A DNA stretch of 64,000 nucleotides, from assembly GCF_041956535.1 (NCBI RefSeq), contig NW_027192203.1, positions 617,406-681,405 of the forward strand, given 5' to 3'. Below the pieces are notes generated by a model that saw nothing but the letters and a program-made list of their open reading frames with translations, did not search any database and was not told where the DNA came from. Shown piece by piece: positions 1 to 11,127 of the stretch. The first letter of the stretch is position 1. The number at the start of each line of letters is the position of its first letter. The translations under genes and the position numbers were made by a program. Origin of the DNA: Calcarisporiella thermophila CBS 279.70 (Eukaryota > Calcarisporiellomycota).

Positions 1-774
1 TAATGAAGCGAAGATCCCCCAGCGTCATCCTGCATACGTGACATGGAGCTTGGCCAAAAAATGGAGACAATCACCAATATATTGCTAAAGCTAAACCAAG
101 CAAATGAAGGGAAGCGGCGTGGGGTGGCATTGTCCATGAGAGGCTGGCGCCCTCCTAAAGTCACCCTATTCCCTAACCTGTTTCTTAGCCATAAGTTAGG
201 GATCCCGGAACCAAGAGGGATGGGGAGTCGAGCCCATTTTTTAAAACTGGCTGGGCTTATTTTTGCAATCCCTCTACTTCGACCTACGCAGAGGAAGGCT
301 TTACACTCGGCAGTTATTAAGACGGTTCCACCTTGCTCGAGGCTTTTCATCTCGATAGGAGCTTCCTTAAACGTGCCTTTGCGCAATGCTCTCAGGAGAG
401 AATTTCAGAATTGTGTTTTTCTTGAGAAAATCACTCGGTGGAACGTGCATGCATGTAGCCAGTTCGCGTGAAGATTTCGCAATGCTTGCGGAAAAGCCCT
501 GCTTGCCTTGCTTGTGCTGATAAATTTCAAAAGAAGCATCCGCTTCAACAGCACCATGAACACTAACATAAGAAGGGGAGGATCCAGGTTCGGTGGATAT
601 CCACGGTTGAGAAATCCTATATTTGCTCAATTTCAGGCTCCGACAATGCTAATTAAGTCTACGTTAATTCAATTTCATCCATCAAACCTATCACGCTGCT
701 GAACCTCTGGTTGATTTCTCCACTGCTCAGCATTCTTCCTGACCGTCAGCAGGATTTCTCGCCAACCATTGACA
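1..774. other. Upstream flank without a recognised gene
   Basis: Open frames of 60-140 codons occur on both strands here, but none resembles a known family or has a convincing intron/exon structure. The stretch probably holds the promoter of the LOG-family gene that starts at 775 and the flank of a gene outside the window. Confidence 0.4.
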
Positions 775-1631
775 ATGACCAAACGCTCTATTTGTGTTTT
801 TTGTGCTTCGACGAATGGGTCTCGCCCGGAATACGCGGACGCTGCTAGGGGTAGGAGCCATTTCTAATACATAATTTGGAAATATCGATCCATTCCATTG
901 ATGCATTTTGCTTGATTCAGAGCTTGCCACAGAATTCCTGAAGCATGACATAGGCCTGGTTTACGGTAGCTTATTGAATTCTGCCTCTGCTTCTCTTTCC
1001 CATGAATTTCTCATGGAGCTTGTTTGCTGATTAAGTCTCTTGATGCCACTAGGAGGAGGAACAAAGGGTCTTATGGGAATTATTGCTCAAACGATCCACG
1101 AGGGTGGTGGAGAAGTCCTTGGCGTCAATCCAGCGCCGTTAAAGAATGGTAGCACTTCAACTTATGGCGATGAAATCATTGTTAAGGACATGCATGAGCG
1201 CAAACGCACCATGTGCGACAGGAGTGATGGCTTCATTGCCATTCCAGGGGGATTTGGAACCATGGAAGAATTGCTCGAGATCATCACATGGAGCCAGCTT
1301 TCGATCCATAGCAAGCCGGTCTTGATTCTGAACGTGTGCGGATTCTTTGATCCATTTCTTCAGTGGCTAGATCTTGCAGTGCAGGGTAAGTAACTTTGTG
1401 ATGTTCGTGGTTTAGCCACTCGCCCTCTCCCAACTCTTTTCTGACCCGACTCCCTTTCATTTCCTTTGCGGAATTCGTTTGTCTTTAGAGGGCTTCATTA
1501 TACCCAGCAATCGCAACATCGTCATTGCCTGTAACTCTGTGGAGGAGATCATTCGCCTACTAGACGAATACGAGCCACCCAATACGAGATATGATCTGAA
1601 GTGGGATATGCCCCCTTCCCAGCTTATTTAA
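775..1631 (+). CDS. LOG-family protein (cytokinin riboside 5'-monophosphate phosphoribohydrolase-like)
   Basis: Four exons: 775-850, 921-965, 1053-1385 and 1489-1631. All phases close and give 198 residues, the normal LOG length. The N-terminus reads MTKRSICVFCASTNGS, followed by the LVYGGGTKGLMG nucleotide-binding loop created by joining exons 2 and 3. The family signature PGGFGTMEELLEIITWSQL (PGGxGTxxE) is intact. Known family members release free base or ribose 5-phosphate from nucleoside monophosphates; in plants this activates cytokinins. The substrate in this fungus is an inference. The first two exons are short and can be missed by ORF calling. A possible poly(A) signal (aataaa) lies about 50 bases after the stop. 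Confidence 0.9.
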
Positions 1632-1961
1632 ACGGAAGATTAGACATAGACTTTAGACTTGGACGGAACCTTAGATGATAAATAAAGTTTTATCCTTTTA
1701 TTCCCCCTTGTGTTGCCAGCAAAAGAGGCGAGAAACAAAAAAGAAGTTATATACGATCAACGGGTACAAGAAACAAAAAGGAAAGCCCGAAAGTATATAT
1801 ATATAAATGTAAATAGAGATAGAGAAATCTGGTTAAAGAAGACAAAAAAAAAAAAGCGGGAAAGAATAGATTAAAGTGTCCCAATTGGAGAAAGATTAAC
1901 TCGAAAACCCAGCAGAGCATTAGGCAGGGGGGAGAGGAGGGGGGGGGGAAGAGCGCCTCCT

Positions 1962-3766
1962 TTAATGATAATTATTTTGTCTCATCTGTCGATACCTCTC
2001 CTCTACGCGTAGAGCAGCTCCATCGTCCGTGCTCTCGTCTCCCGTGAAATACCCGCCCCAATCTCGGCTATACATGCTTGACTCGGCCTGCCCTCGGTTT
2101 ATGCTCGAGTCGGAGAACTCGCCATACACGGCCGACACCGTCTGTTCCTCGTGGGTGCCCAACTCGGATGGCGCTTCGAAGGTGCTTGAGTCCGGCCCTT
2201 GGCCATACACCGCCGAGGACACCGCGTCGTCATAGGGTGTGTAGTTGTCCTCGTAGAGGTAGAGCTCCTCCTCGAGGTTGGGGAGCACAAACGAAGGCTG
2301 ATTCGGGGTGGAGAGATGAGTGGGCGCCTCGGAGCTCGCCTCATCCACAAACCCGGTTAGGTAGAGCTGTGGCGCGGGAGGCAAGGAGGGAAGGCGCGGG
2401 GCCACGGAAGGATCGATGTTCGAGGAGCTGCGGGCGGAGCCGTAGTGTTCCTCTTGGAGATGGCGGGGGGCGAGGGGCGGAGTGGGGGGTATCTCGGGAT
2501 AGGAATATGGCGAGGAGGCCAGGGCAGCCGCCCTTAAGTTGGCCGACTGGGGTATGGGTTGTGATATGAGGGGTGTGATGTAGTTGTTTTGAGCGTGGGC
2601 GAATTCCGCCTTTCCGGCACGCGAGTACAAGAACAGCTTCACCATGCCCCCCACGTGCAGGGCCACGAGCATGGTGACGTAGATCCAGGCACGGCGATAG
2701 TCCACCAGCAGACAGAGCCCGTAGATGGAGAGGGGGGCATATTGGAGCAGAAACACGAGGATGTACGAGGAGAGGCGCATGGACAGCATGCGCACACAAT
2801 CGCTGTTGTAGTGGGCCGGGTTCGCGTGAAGAGTCCTGTTTTTGGAGGCGTTCGACTCTTTGGTGGGGATATGCATGGCCCTGAACACTTGGCTCATATT
2901 CGTTTTGGGCGAGTAGAGCTGGTTGACCACCTTGATGTAGCTGACGGTGATGACCACCAACACGAAATAAACCAGCACCACAGAGGCGGCGTTGGAAAGG
3001 GTCCCACCCGAGAAACGGTTATCAACAAAACACCTAAACAAAAAATAGGCATCAGCATTCGATCCAAGGGAGAAGTGGATTGAAAGGGAGTGAGGGGTGA
3101 GAGAGGGGGGAAATGGAGCCTCCGCACAACTTACCAAAACATATCATCCCCATATCCCTTTGTTACCGCCGAGGTGACGGTCAACAAAATGGGCACTAGC
3201 AGTGCCAGCGGCACAATACCGCAGTCCCCATATCCAAGTACCACTTTGCTCTGATGGCATAATCTCAGATAGATCGTCAGAGCAAAGCATCCCACCAGCG
3301 CTAAGCCAGCATTGATAAAGAAGTAGATGATGGCACCTACGACACCACACTCCGGCTGCGCCATCACATGATCTCGACTCATGGCAGAGAGGAGGTTGGC
3401 GATGGTGAACAGGGCAGGCACCAACTCGAACACAGCCATATAGGCTGGGATGAAGCTGCGCCCATGGCTTCGCTTCCGATTCGTTTTCACCGCCCAATAG
3501 ATGAAGTATCCCGCGACGAGAACATTTGCGAAGCCGGAGATAATTCCAGCGGCAAAGACAGCACGACTGCCAGCGGTATCATGGGCGCTGATGCCGCCGT
3601 TGGTCGTGGCGGGGGGAAAAAAGAAGGTCCTGCCTGTGCTTGGAGGGGCGGAAGAGGAGGAGGAGGAGGGGGGCTGAGGGGAATCAGCAGCGGCCGCAGT
3701 CGTAAAGACGAGTGTGAGGCACCAGTGTAGCGTTAGAGACAATAAGGGTATACTCCGTGCTTGCAT
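1962..3766 (-). CDS. Seven-transmembrane receptor-like protein (putative fungal GPCR)
   Basis: Two exons, 3766-3135 and 3033-1962, join in phase across a Trp codon and give 567 residues. The N-terminus is signal-peptide-like (MQARSIPLLSLTLHWCLTLV), followed by a Ser/Pro linker. Seven hydrophobic segments follow: four in exon 1 (one starting AVFAAGIISGFANVLVAGYF) and three in exon 2. A Cys precedes TM3 (ECGVVGAI) and another Cys sits just before TM5, so the class-typical extracellular disulfide is possible. The roughly 210-residue cytoplasmic tail is rich in Ser, Pro, Tyr and acidic residues. I assign the GPCR topology from hydrophobicity and length only. The class (cAMP-receptor-like or other) and ligand are not recognisable, and a non-receptor 7TM family remains possible. 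Confidence 0.6.
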
Positions 3767-4745
3767 ATGTTTTCGGCGTAAAACACAATGATAAATAGAT
3801 AAATATAACTATCGCTCACTTCGACTCCGGGGGGGGGGATGATTCCTAATGCTTTTCGCCTAATGCGTGAGTGTGTACGTTGCTGGGAAAGCTTCTAGTA
3901 TGAATGTCGCTATGCTTCGAGATAAATAGAGGATGGATGCAAAGAGGAGAACAGACGATTTGGAAAATAAATAGAGCTGACTAGAGAGGATGCTAAGCGT
4001 TGGAGAGAGAAAGAGAGAGAGAAGGGGAAAGTCAGTGGTGATGGATGGGATCGAGGAAGAGATGAAAGTAGGCCTGATAGTGGGGGTTCATTAAAGGGGA
4101 GAGAGAGATGATACGCCTAGCAGGCATCAAGATCATAAGGAGCGGAAAGAAAATAAGGGGCGGGATCGGACCAACGCAATGGAAAAACGCAATAGAAAAA
4201 GCACAAAAAGCACAGGAATACCACCTTGCGTAGCGGAAACAACGGAGTTGATGTGGCAAAACATAATTTCAAAAATTGTGAAAGTTCGCCAATCGATCAC
4301 GATCCTCAAATGAGATTGCTGTGACTTCACAAAGAGCTTGCTCGGCTCGCACAAGAAGATATTAATCCAAGAATACGGTGTTTTATTCATTGATTTCTTT
4401 TGCAAATAATAAATTAATCGGTGAGAGCGGGCGTCAGTGGTCAGAGGGAAGGTAGACAGGGTGGGGCGGGGGAGATCATCAAAAAAGTGCTTGCGAACAT
4501 ATATGAAATAAAAATAGAGGCAGATAGGACAGAATAGAAAAATAGAATAAAAGTGAGATAAAAAGCCTGAAATCAGAAAATGAAATAGATAAAATAAAAT
4601 AGAATAGAATAGAATAAAATAATAGATAGGATTGGATATTGTATAGCACGGTGAGACAGGGAAAAGGGGAAAATGAAGTGAAATATGACATGTGTGATTG
4701 AATGAGTTAACGCTCCCGCCAGCAGCTTAACGGAAATGAAGGGCC
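3767..4745. other. Intergenic, promoter of the 7TM gene and 3' flank of the CCCH gene
   Basis: No coding sequence is recognised. It contains GA-rich simple sequence near 4005-4022 and an AT-rich pentanucleotide-like repeat near 4590-4625. Confidence 0.5.
4590..4625. repeat. (AATAG)n-like microsatellite
   Basis: Short imperfect tandem copies of a five-base aatag/agaat unit run through this stretch, in the 3' flank of the CCCH zinc-finger gene. Confidence 0.6.
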
Positions 4746-5918
4746 TTAAAAGATCCATCGGTACTGCGGCTGTTGCGTTTTGAGTTGGTTTTGGTCCGCG
4801 GCCCTTTCGTCGACCGCCAGCTGGGGAAGCAGCTGCGACTTGCGCCCGAACTGCCGGCCGAGTGGCGAGGTAGGGGGGGAGTTGATAAGCTGCTCCATCA
4901 GATCTCGGGGAAGGATACGGGTTGGAGTGGGGGGTGATATCTCATCCTCCACGGGGTCCTCGCGAGGTCGCATGCCAAATGCGTCGTTGAACAGCGACTT
5001 TGCCATCGTGCCAGAGTCATTCTCCGGGGCATTGCGTTGGGGAGAAATGGGAGAGAGGGGGCAGTTTTTGACGCCCGAGTGAGAGGGCGAGGGGGAAGAG
5101 GAGGGGCGAGTGATGGTTGGCATCGAGAAACGGCGACCCGGCTGTTCATCCTGCTGGTCCAGAGGTTGGTTGGGGAGGCGCGGCCAGATGATCACGTTGG
5201 GCGGGATCTCTTCAGGACCTCCCGTATGGAGATAGTGGCAACGCTTACCATACGGGCAGTGGCCTTTTTCGTGGAACGTGCGGCATTGCTTCGTCTTGTA
5301 GTTCCATGGGCGATAGATAGGGCGAAGCTCAGACTGAGAGTGCGCGTATTCACACTTGTTTCCGTACCTGGAGGGAGGAGGAGAAAGAGAAACAAATGCC
5401 CGAAAGGCAAATTAGTTTACTGACTACAAGTGAAGGGTTGATCTTCGTACTCACGGGCAATTTCCCTTCTCCATCATAGTCCGGCACATTTCTGTTCTAT
5501 AGAGCTCTCCCCTTAGCTTTCCCGACTCCTTTTCTCCTTTCGGCTCGCCAAGGCTTTGGTCGGAAGAGCTGCTTCCTCTTCGTTTCTCCTCCACCACTCC
5601 GGCATCAGCACCGGCTCGACTCGCGTCATTTGCAAATGCTAGCCAAGCGGCACTTGGCCGGCGTTGCCACTCGGGGGTTGTGCGTCCACTCTCCCAGCCC
5701 CTACTCAGCGGGGGCAATTGAGAATCCAGAGTGTAGGAGGTTGCTCTAGGGTTAAACATGGAGGGGGTGGGAGAGATGGTGGTAGGAGGATTTATAGCAG
5801 TGGAAGAGGTCGGAGGAAGGGGGCTGCTGTTTCCCTTGTTAATATGGACGTCGACAATAGAGAAAAAGGGGGAGGATCGGCTGTCCAGCGTCCGTTGGTG
5901 AAAAAATGTCTCTCCCAT
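4746..5918 (-). CDS. Tandem CCCH zinc-finger RNA-binding protein (TTP/Zfs1/Tis11-like)
   Basis: Two exons, 5918-5455 and 5367-4746, give 361 residues. Splicing falls inside the first zinc finger. Finger 1 reads YRTEMCRTMMEKGNC then PYGNKCEYAH, and finger 2 reads YKTKQCRTFHEKGHC then PYGKRCHYLH; both have the C-x8-C-x5-C-x3-H spacing. The (R/K)(Y/W)KT(E/K)xC lead-ins are those of the TTP family, which binds AU-rich elements in 3' UTRs and triggers mRNA decay. The regions on both sides are Ser/Pro-rich and low in predicted structure, typical of the family. Target mRNAs cannot be inferred. Confidence 0.9.
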
Positions 5919-6461
5919 GATAGTCCAGCAAGAAATGGTTTGATTTTCAAGAAAAAAAAATATTAGCCCAAGCGTATAAATATAAAGAAATGAAAAAAAA
6001 AGTCCTAAAATAATAAATCGGAATGAAAGGATCGAGAAGCGAGATATAGACTAACAGTATCGGTTGGAGTTGCAATATTGGCCGCTGCTCATATTTTTTT
6101 TTAAAAAAGTTGGAAGAAAATAAAAAAAAATAAATAAACTACGAATTAAATATGTTTAATGCAAAATGGTGGAATGAATGAAAATCAAAATGAAAGGATT
6201 CTTTAACGAGTGGAGGAAAAAAAAAATGGTGGTCTCTTTGCACAAATACGGCAGCTTACTCTCAATTAAACGATTAATAAATTTTGAGTGGTGGCTCTGC
6301 AGCCATCTACAACTCCTCACCTTTCTATTTGCCTTGGCAGTTAGATATTGGGAATGAGGAAAAGAAACTCAGCCAGAGTTGAACAAGTTCATTACAACAG
6401 AAACACACGTAAGACATCAATTAACAAGAAAAACAAAAAACAATTCTCTAATGTTTTTGAG
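5919..6461. other. Intergenic AT-rich stretch
   Basis: A-rich sequence with several poly(A) runs lies between two minus-strand genes. It should contain the CCCH promoter and the 3' flank of the NDP kinase gene. No gene is seen. Confidence 0.5.
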
Positions 6462-7045
6462 CTAATAAAAGTCGGGGAAGAAAAACATGATTTCATGCCT
6501 TGCAGTTTCCTCCGAATCTGGACGTGAAAAAAAAAAGAAAAGATAGAGTTGTCGTCCCCCTGTGAAAAAAAAATTAAAAGCCTAAGGGCAATGTCATACC
6601 TGAGCCATGGAATGAATTCCGAGTGTCTGTGAGTCCATAAAGAGCTCGCAATGTATCGGGTGAATTTAGCCTTGCCCTATTCATGGAATAAAGATTGGGT
6701 TAGCGCCCTGGCAACCTCATTGGAGAGAGTGAAAATAAAAATAGCCACCGACCTTACAGGATGAGTCGGCCCGATCAATTTTCTCCATTCTGCAATTGCA
6801 TTTTCTCGCTGTAAAATCAGTGCCTTGAATGGGCCGCTTGTCATGTATCCACATAGTCGCTCGTAAAAAAAGCGACCTTTATGAGCGGCGTAAAATTGCT
6901 CGGCATCATTTTGGCGCCAGAGTACATCACGCTCCCGCACAATCTCAAACCCATTCTGATGGATAGCAGTGAGAACGCGGGAGACTCCCTGTGGCCAGGC
7001 GCACAGATCTGGCTTAAGAAGGGCAAGCGTCAATTGGCGATGCAT
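6462..7045 (-). CDS. NME6: Nucleoside diphosphate kinase, NME6 type
   Basis: Three exons: 7045-6753, 6676-6600 and 6517-6462, with all phases closing at 141 residues. The start is the ATG of MHRQLTLALLKPD; the upstream in-frame TTG is not needed. Family motifs are GRFFYERL, GPTHPVRARL across the first intron, LTDTRNSFHGSD with the catalytic His, and a C-terminal EIMFFFPDFY. The extra residues near the Kpn loop and the GLTDTRN sequence fit NME6 better than the major cytosolic NDPK. The enzyme class transfers gamma-phosphate between nucleoside triphosphates and diphosphates through phospho-His; NME6 proteins are often mitochondrial and weakly active. The gene is divergent from SWD2, with 170 bp between the starts. 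Confidence 0.92.
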
Positions 7046-7215
7046 TACTAGAGCCTTGGTCAAAAACTATAAGCTAGCCTTGACCTAATCAGGGCGCAGC
7101 CAAGCCCAGTCACAGGCCCTTAACTTTTTGGCCATTATTTTCATAGCTTATTTCCAAAGTCCTACTCCCGTCGTCCCCCCCTCCCCCTCCACTCCACCCC
7201 ATCCACGGGTAAGCA
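7046..7215. promoter_or_regulatory. Shared divergent promoter, NME6-like and SWD2
   Basis: Only 170 bases separate the two divergent ATGs. The interval includes a pyrimidine-rich block (about 7170-7200) next to the SWD2 start. No consensus TATA box is evident. Confidence 0.5.
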
Positions 7216-8648
7216 ATGTCAGACAGCAATAGATACGCGCCTGGAGGAAGAGATACGTCACAGTCCGTGAGAATTACCAGCGATGGGCTTAAGAAACTCT
7301 CCGTGGCCAAGATCTTCCGTGATAATAAGCGCACCATTACATCCCTAGATTTCGATGACACTGGCGAAGTGTGCATAACAGCGGCGGAGGATGAAAGTTT
7401 GCAGCTATACGACTGTCTGGAGGGAAGGTGGTTCATTTGAGCTGAACGCAGAATAATGGCTGTGCCTTGAACAGGATTAACTTGTAGTTCTATGCTCCAC
7501 TAGGCATCTCAAAACATTATACTCGAAAAAATACGGAGTTCACTTGGCGCGATTCACGCATCGCAAAAGCAATGTGATATATGCATCCACTAAGGAAGAT
7601 GGTAGTCGCCAAATGAGCTCATTGTGTAAACGCTGTCGTCTAATTTGCTCCTTTATTCCGATGCTTTTAGATACACTGCGGTATCTCTCGCTACATGATA
7701 ATAAATATATTCGTTATTTTCGTGGGCACAAAGACAGGTAGGCCAGCACGAACAGAAGCTAAGCTGATGAAGATTAGTTAGCTGAATCCTGCCTCGGAAT
7801 ATTTTAGAGTGGTCTCATTAGAGATGTCGCCCGTCGGCGATCAGTTTCTCTCAGCCGCCGTCAACGACACAGTACGATTATGGGACCTACGCTCGTCGAC
7901 GTGTCAGGGTTTGATCAATGTGACGGGCCGCCCGTGCATCGGATTCGATCCCGCGGGGCTAATCTTTGCCGTCGCCTTCGACTCGAGCGTGATTCGACTT
8001 TACGACATGAAGGCCTACGACAAGGTAACATATACATCGGATGACATTTCAGTGATGTTTCTTTCGAACACTCCGGGCTCATGGGCCTCTGCTTGTAATA
8101 GGGCCCGTTCATTACCTTCAGTGGTCCCCCTAATGACGCCCACCAGTCTTCGCGTGCTGAGTGGACGTCTCTTCGCTTCAGCAACGATGGCAAAAAAATT
8201 CTCGTCACCACTTCCGGAGACATGCATTTCGTGTTGGACGCATTCCACGGGTCCTTCGAGAAACGCCTGACTGGACACGTTAGCGTGTCGGCTCCGAATC
8301 TTGGAGGAAACGAGGCATGCTTTACCCCGGACGGAAGATATGTGTTGTCGGGGTCACAGGATGGAGGAGTGCATTTGTGGGATTTAGAGAGCAAATCGCA
8401 GGACACAAGGTCAATGCATGTATTCGAGGCACACACCGCTCCCACCGGGATAACCGGATTCAACCCAAAATATATGATGATGGTCACAGGGTGCTCTGAA
8501 CTGGTAACTAGTTTGTTTTTTCTTCTTGCTTGGCGGCTGAGGATGGTGGGGATCCATTTGAATACTGATATTGGTCTGTTCCATCTGTATTTAGGCATTT
8601 TGGGAGCCCAAGCTATCCTCGAAACCGGGTTGGTCGGATTCAAGATAG
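7216..8648 (+). CDS. SWD2: WD-repeat protein Swd2/WDR82 (COMPASS / PP1-PNUTS subunit)
   Basis: Six exons: 7216-7427, 7504-7601, 7671-7737, 7808-8024, 8102-8503 and 8595-8648, giving 349 residues. The spliced protein follows the WDR82 family throughout, with [33 protein letters not shown], the [16 protein letters not shown] repeat and the C-terminal AFWEPK motif. It should form a seven-bladed beta-propeller. In yeast and animals it sits in the Set1/COMPASS H3K4 methyltransferase and in a termination/phosphatase complex. Confidence 0.93.
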
Positions 8649-9150
8649 GATAGGCTTATTAAAATTTATCTTTTTATCTCCCTCTCTGCACTCTAATGAA
8701 TCCCACATATCTGATGTCAGCACGCTTTTTAACCCCCCCCCCCCATGCTTTCGGCTACCAAAATAAACTTCCTCTCTTCTTTCCCCGCTCCCCTAACTGT
8801 TCACACTTGGACCTTTTGCTGGCTTAAGCATAACAAAAACGAGAGTGCCACTACTTGTTATCATTTTTTGAAAAATTGCGACATTGCCTTTCGCAGTCAC
8901 ATTTCGATTTCCGACCTCCACGATAATGACATTTTCTATCTTTGCTCCTTATTTCAGTTTCACACTTCAACACTTCGAGTGATAAACGATCGGATTCCAT
9001 TGTTTGTTATCTTACCCCCCCACTCTCTTGTTTTTTTTCCATACTATTTATCACTGTGTATATTATCAAGCCAAGCTTCTTATTTCTTTTCTTTACTTAT
9101 TTTTCTCTACCTGTCGACTTCATTCCTAATATCCCACTCTCACCCACTCC
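8649..9150. other. Pyrimidine-rich promoter region of the siroheme synthase gene
   Basis: This is a T/C-rich interval with a C homopolymer near 8733-8744. The 60-160 codon frames here are low-complexity and are not believed to be genes. Confidence 0.5.
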
Positions 9151-10746
9151 ATGTCAAACACATACAGTGTACCAAAGCCGCAGGGAGGCGCCTCTTTACT
9201 TATTGCCTGGCGTTGCCAGAGGCGCACCATTCTTGTGGTCGGGGGTAATTCGATAGCCGCCAGCCGCGTCTTCCTAGCCCTCGATGCCGATGCTAATGTC
9301 CGGCTCGTTGCGCCCTCCATGACACTGTGCACGGAACTTCAGGTCCGCATTTCACGCGGAGAGGTAACCCATTACGACCGGGAATTCCGGGAGGAAGATT
9401 TAGCCGATGTGGACCTGGTATTTGTGGCAGAGGGCGAGCAAGAGGTATGCGAGGAGATAGCGCAATGTTGTAGGCGGTCTAGAATTCCAGTCAATGTGGC
9501 CGACAAGAATGAGCTCTGCGACTTTTATCTAACCTCGACACATCGAGACCAGGGGCTGCAGCTCGCCGTCTCCACCAATGGCCGCGCACCCAAACTTGCC
9601 AACCGCATCCGCCGCCACATTGCGTCGTCACTTCCGCCCAATTTGGGCGATGCCGTCGAGCGGGTAGGGGTATTGAGGCAGAAGATTCGGAATGCAGACC
9701 CCCGGCTGGAGGCTAGGGAGCGAAGGATGCGCTGGTTGGCGCAGGTGTGTGAATACTGGCCCTTGGAAAGGCTAGCCTCGCTAACAGAGCAGGAAATAGA
9801 GCAATTGCTGAGTGAGTACGTCAACGACGAGGGCTACAAGAGCGTCGGCTCCGAACCCGAAACCCGAGTGGAGAGCGACCTAAAAGCCCTCCCCACGAGC
9901 CCCGCTGAGCCCGCACCGCTACCCAAACGAGGCAGGATACGGCTCATTGGCACCGGCCCCGGATCGCCAGACCTATTAACGCTCGGCGCCTATCGCGCCA
10001 TCACCGCAGAGGCCGACTTGGTCCTGGCCGACAAGCTCATTCCCGATGCGATTATCAAACTGGTGAAGGCCCCGAAGCTGCATATTGCCCGCAAATTCCC
10101 CGGCAATGCCGATGGGGCCCAGCAGGAGATGAATGCGCTGGCCCTCGAGGCATTGCAGCAAGGCAAGGAGGTCGTGCGCCTGAAGCAGGGAGATCCATAC
10201 CTGTTCGGAAGGGGCGGGGAGGAGATTGTGTTTTTCCGCCAACATGGGTATGAGGCAGAGATCATGCCTGGGCTGTCGTCCGCTCTCGCCGCACCCACTC
10301 TAGCCAACATACCGGTGACGCACCGCGGCACGGCCGATCAGGTCTTGATATGCACGGGGATGGGCCGCAACAAAACCATCCCTGAGGTGCCGGACTTTGT
10401 GGGCTCGCGCACCATTGTATTTCTGATGGCCGTGCACCGTCTTGGCGACTTGGTCAAGCAGCTAAGGGCCAAGGACTATCCGGCCGATCTACCCTGCGCC
10501 GTGGTGGAGAGAGCAAGCTGCCCCGACCAGCGGTGTGTGTGGGGAGACCTGGAGAGCATCGTGGCACTGGTGGAACGGCACGGGTCCAATCCACCCGGCC
10601 TCTTCGTGGTGGGGAAGAGTGTGGCTGCTCTGCAGCGCGGAGGAGCAGGGACAGGCGTCGGGAAGCAGGTGACCCTAGATACCAAGGGTACGCCGTTGGA
10701 GAGTATACTGTCGCTCCACGAGCGCGAAGAAACCCTAGTCTTTTAG
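9151..10746 (+). CDS. Fused precorrin-2 dehydrogenase / uroporphyrinogen-III C-methyltransferase (siroheme synthesis)
   Basis: This intronless gene encodes 531 residues starting MSNTYSVPKPQGG. Residues about 20-230 are Met8/CysG-B-like: a Rossmann segment (TILVVGGNSIAASRVFLAL), the NVADKNELCDFYL loop with a candidate catalytic Asp, and VSTNGRAPKLANRIRRHI. Residues about 258-500 are a CobA/SUMT domain with LIGTGPGSPDLLTLGAYRAI, VRLKQGDPYLFGRGGEE and PGLSSALAAPTLANIPVTHR. Together these would methylate uroporphyrinogen III twice and oxidise precorrin-2 to sirohydrochlorin, leading to the siroheme cofactor of sulfite reductase. Budding yeast splits the functions between Met1 and Met8. Ferrochelation by the first domain is likely but not shown. 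Confidence 0.93.
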   Translation: MSNTYSVPKPQGGASLLIAWRCQRRTILVVGGNSIAASRVFLALDADANVRLVAPSMTLCTELQVRISRGEVTHYDREFREEDLADVDLVFVAEGEQEVCEEIAQCCRRSRIPVNVADKNELCDFYLTSTHRDQGLQLAVSTNGRAPKLANRIRRHIASSLPPNLGDAVERVGVLRQKIRNADPRLEARERRMRWLAQVCEYWPLERLASLTEQEIEQLLSEYVNDEGYKSVGSEPETRVESDLKALPTSPAEPAPLPKRGRIRLIGTGPGSPDLLTLGAYRAITAEADLVLADKLIPDAIIKLVKAPKLHIARKFPGNADGAQQEMNALALEALQQGKEVVRLKQGDPYLFGRGGEEIVFFRQHGYEAEIMPGLSSALAAPTLANIPVTHRGTADQVLICTGMGRNKTIPEVPDFVGSRTIVFLMAVHRLGDLVKQLRAKDYPADLPCAVVERASCPDQRCVWGDLESIVALVERHGSNPPGLFVVGKSVAALQRGGAGTGVGKQVTLDTKGTPLESILSLHEREETLVF

Positions 10747-11127
10747 TCTTCTAGTTCTGTAACATCTGTCCTCTCTAATCACCCTATCTGTCACTTTATA
10801 TTTTGTGAATAGTTTTTACACCCACTCGTGTTGAATATAGATCAGTCATGTTGTTTTAATTGAAAGGGAAAATAAAAAACAATGAATAAATAAAAAAAAA
10901 ACTAGATAAACATTGTTCACTGAGAATCAAGGTAACCAGAAAATGGGCACCACGATGGGATTAAATAAGCTTGACGAAGAATAAAGATGAACGGAAAGAG
11001 CAACCTAAAAAAAAAAAGAAAAAAATAAGAAGCATCAAGAGACATGAGTAGCGTTTAAATTAAAGAAAAAGTCTTGGTGAAGGGTAGATAGCGTCCCGAC
11101 AAAAGCGTGAAAAAAAAGGCAATAATG
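10747..11127. other. Convergent 3' flanks
   Basis: A/T-rich sequence with poly(A) runs lies between two convergent genes. No further gene is seen. Confidence 0.5.

Noticed and set aside
43-471. 142-codon frame at the left edge
   Set aside because: The composition is not protein-like, there is no splice support, and no family is recognisable.
2078-2569. 163-codon plus-strand frame rich in Arg/Pro
   Set aside because: It lies antisense to the 7TM receptor tail and is a composition-driven shadow.
7915-8643. 242-codon minus-strand frame
   Set aside because: It is antisense to SWD2 exons, which form a complete WD-repeat protein.
8745-9256. Two overlapping hydrophobic frames before the siroheme synthase gene
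   Set aside because: They are promoter pyrimidine-rich DNA and run into the real ATG at 9151.
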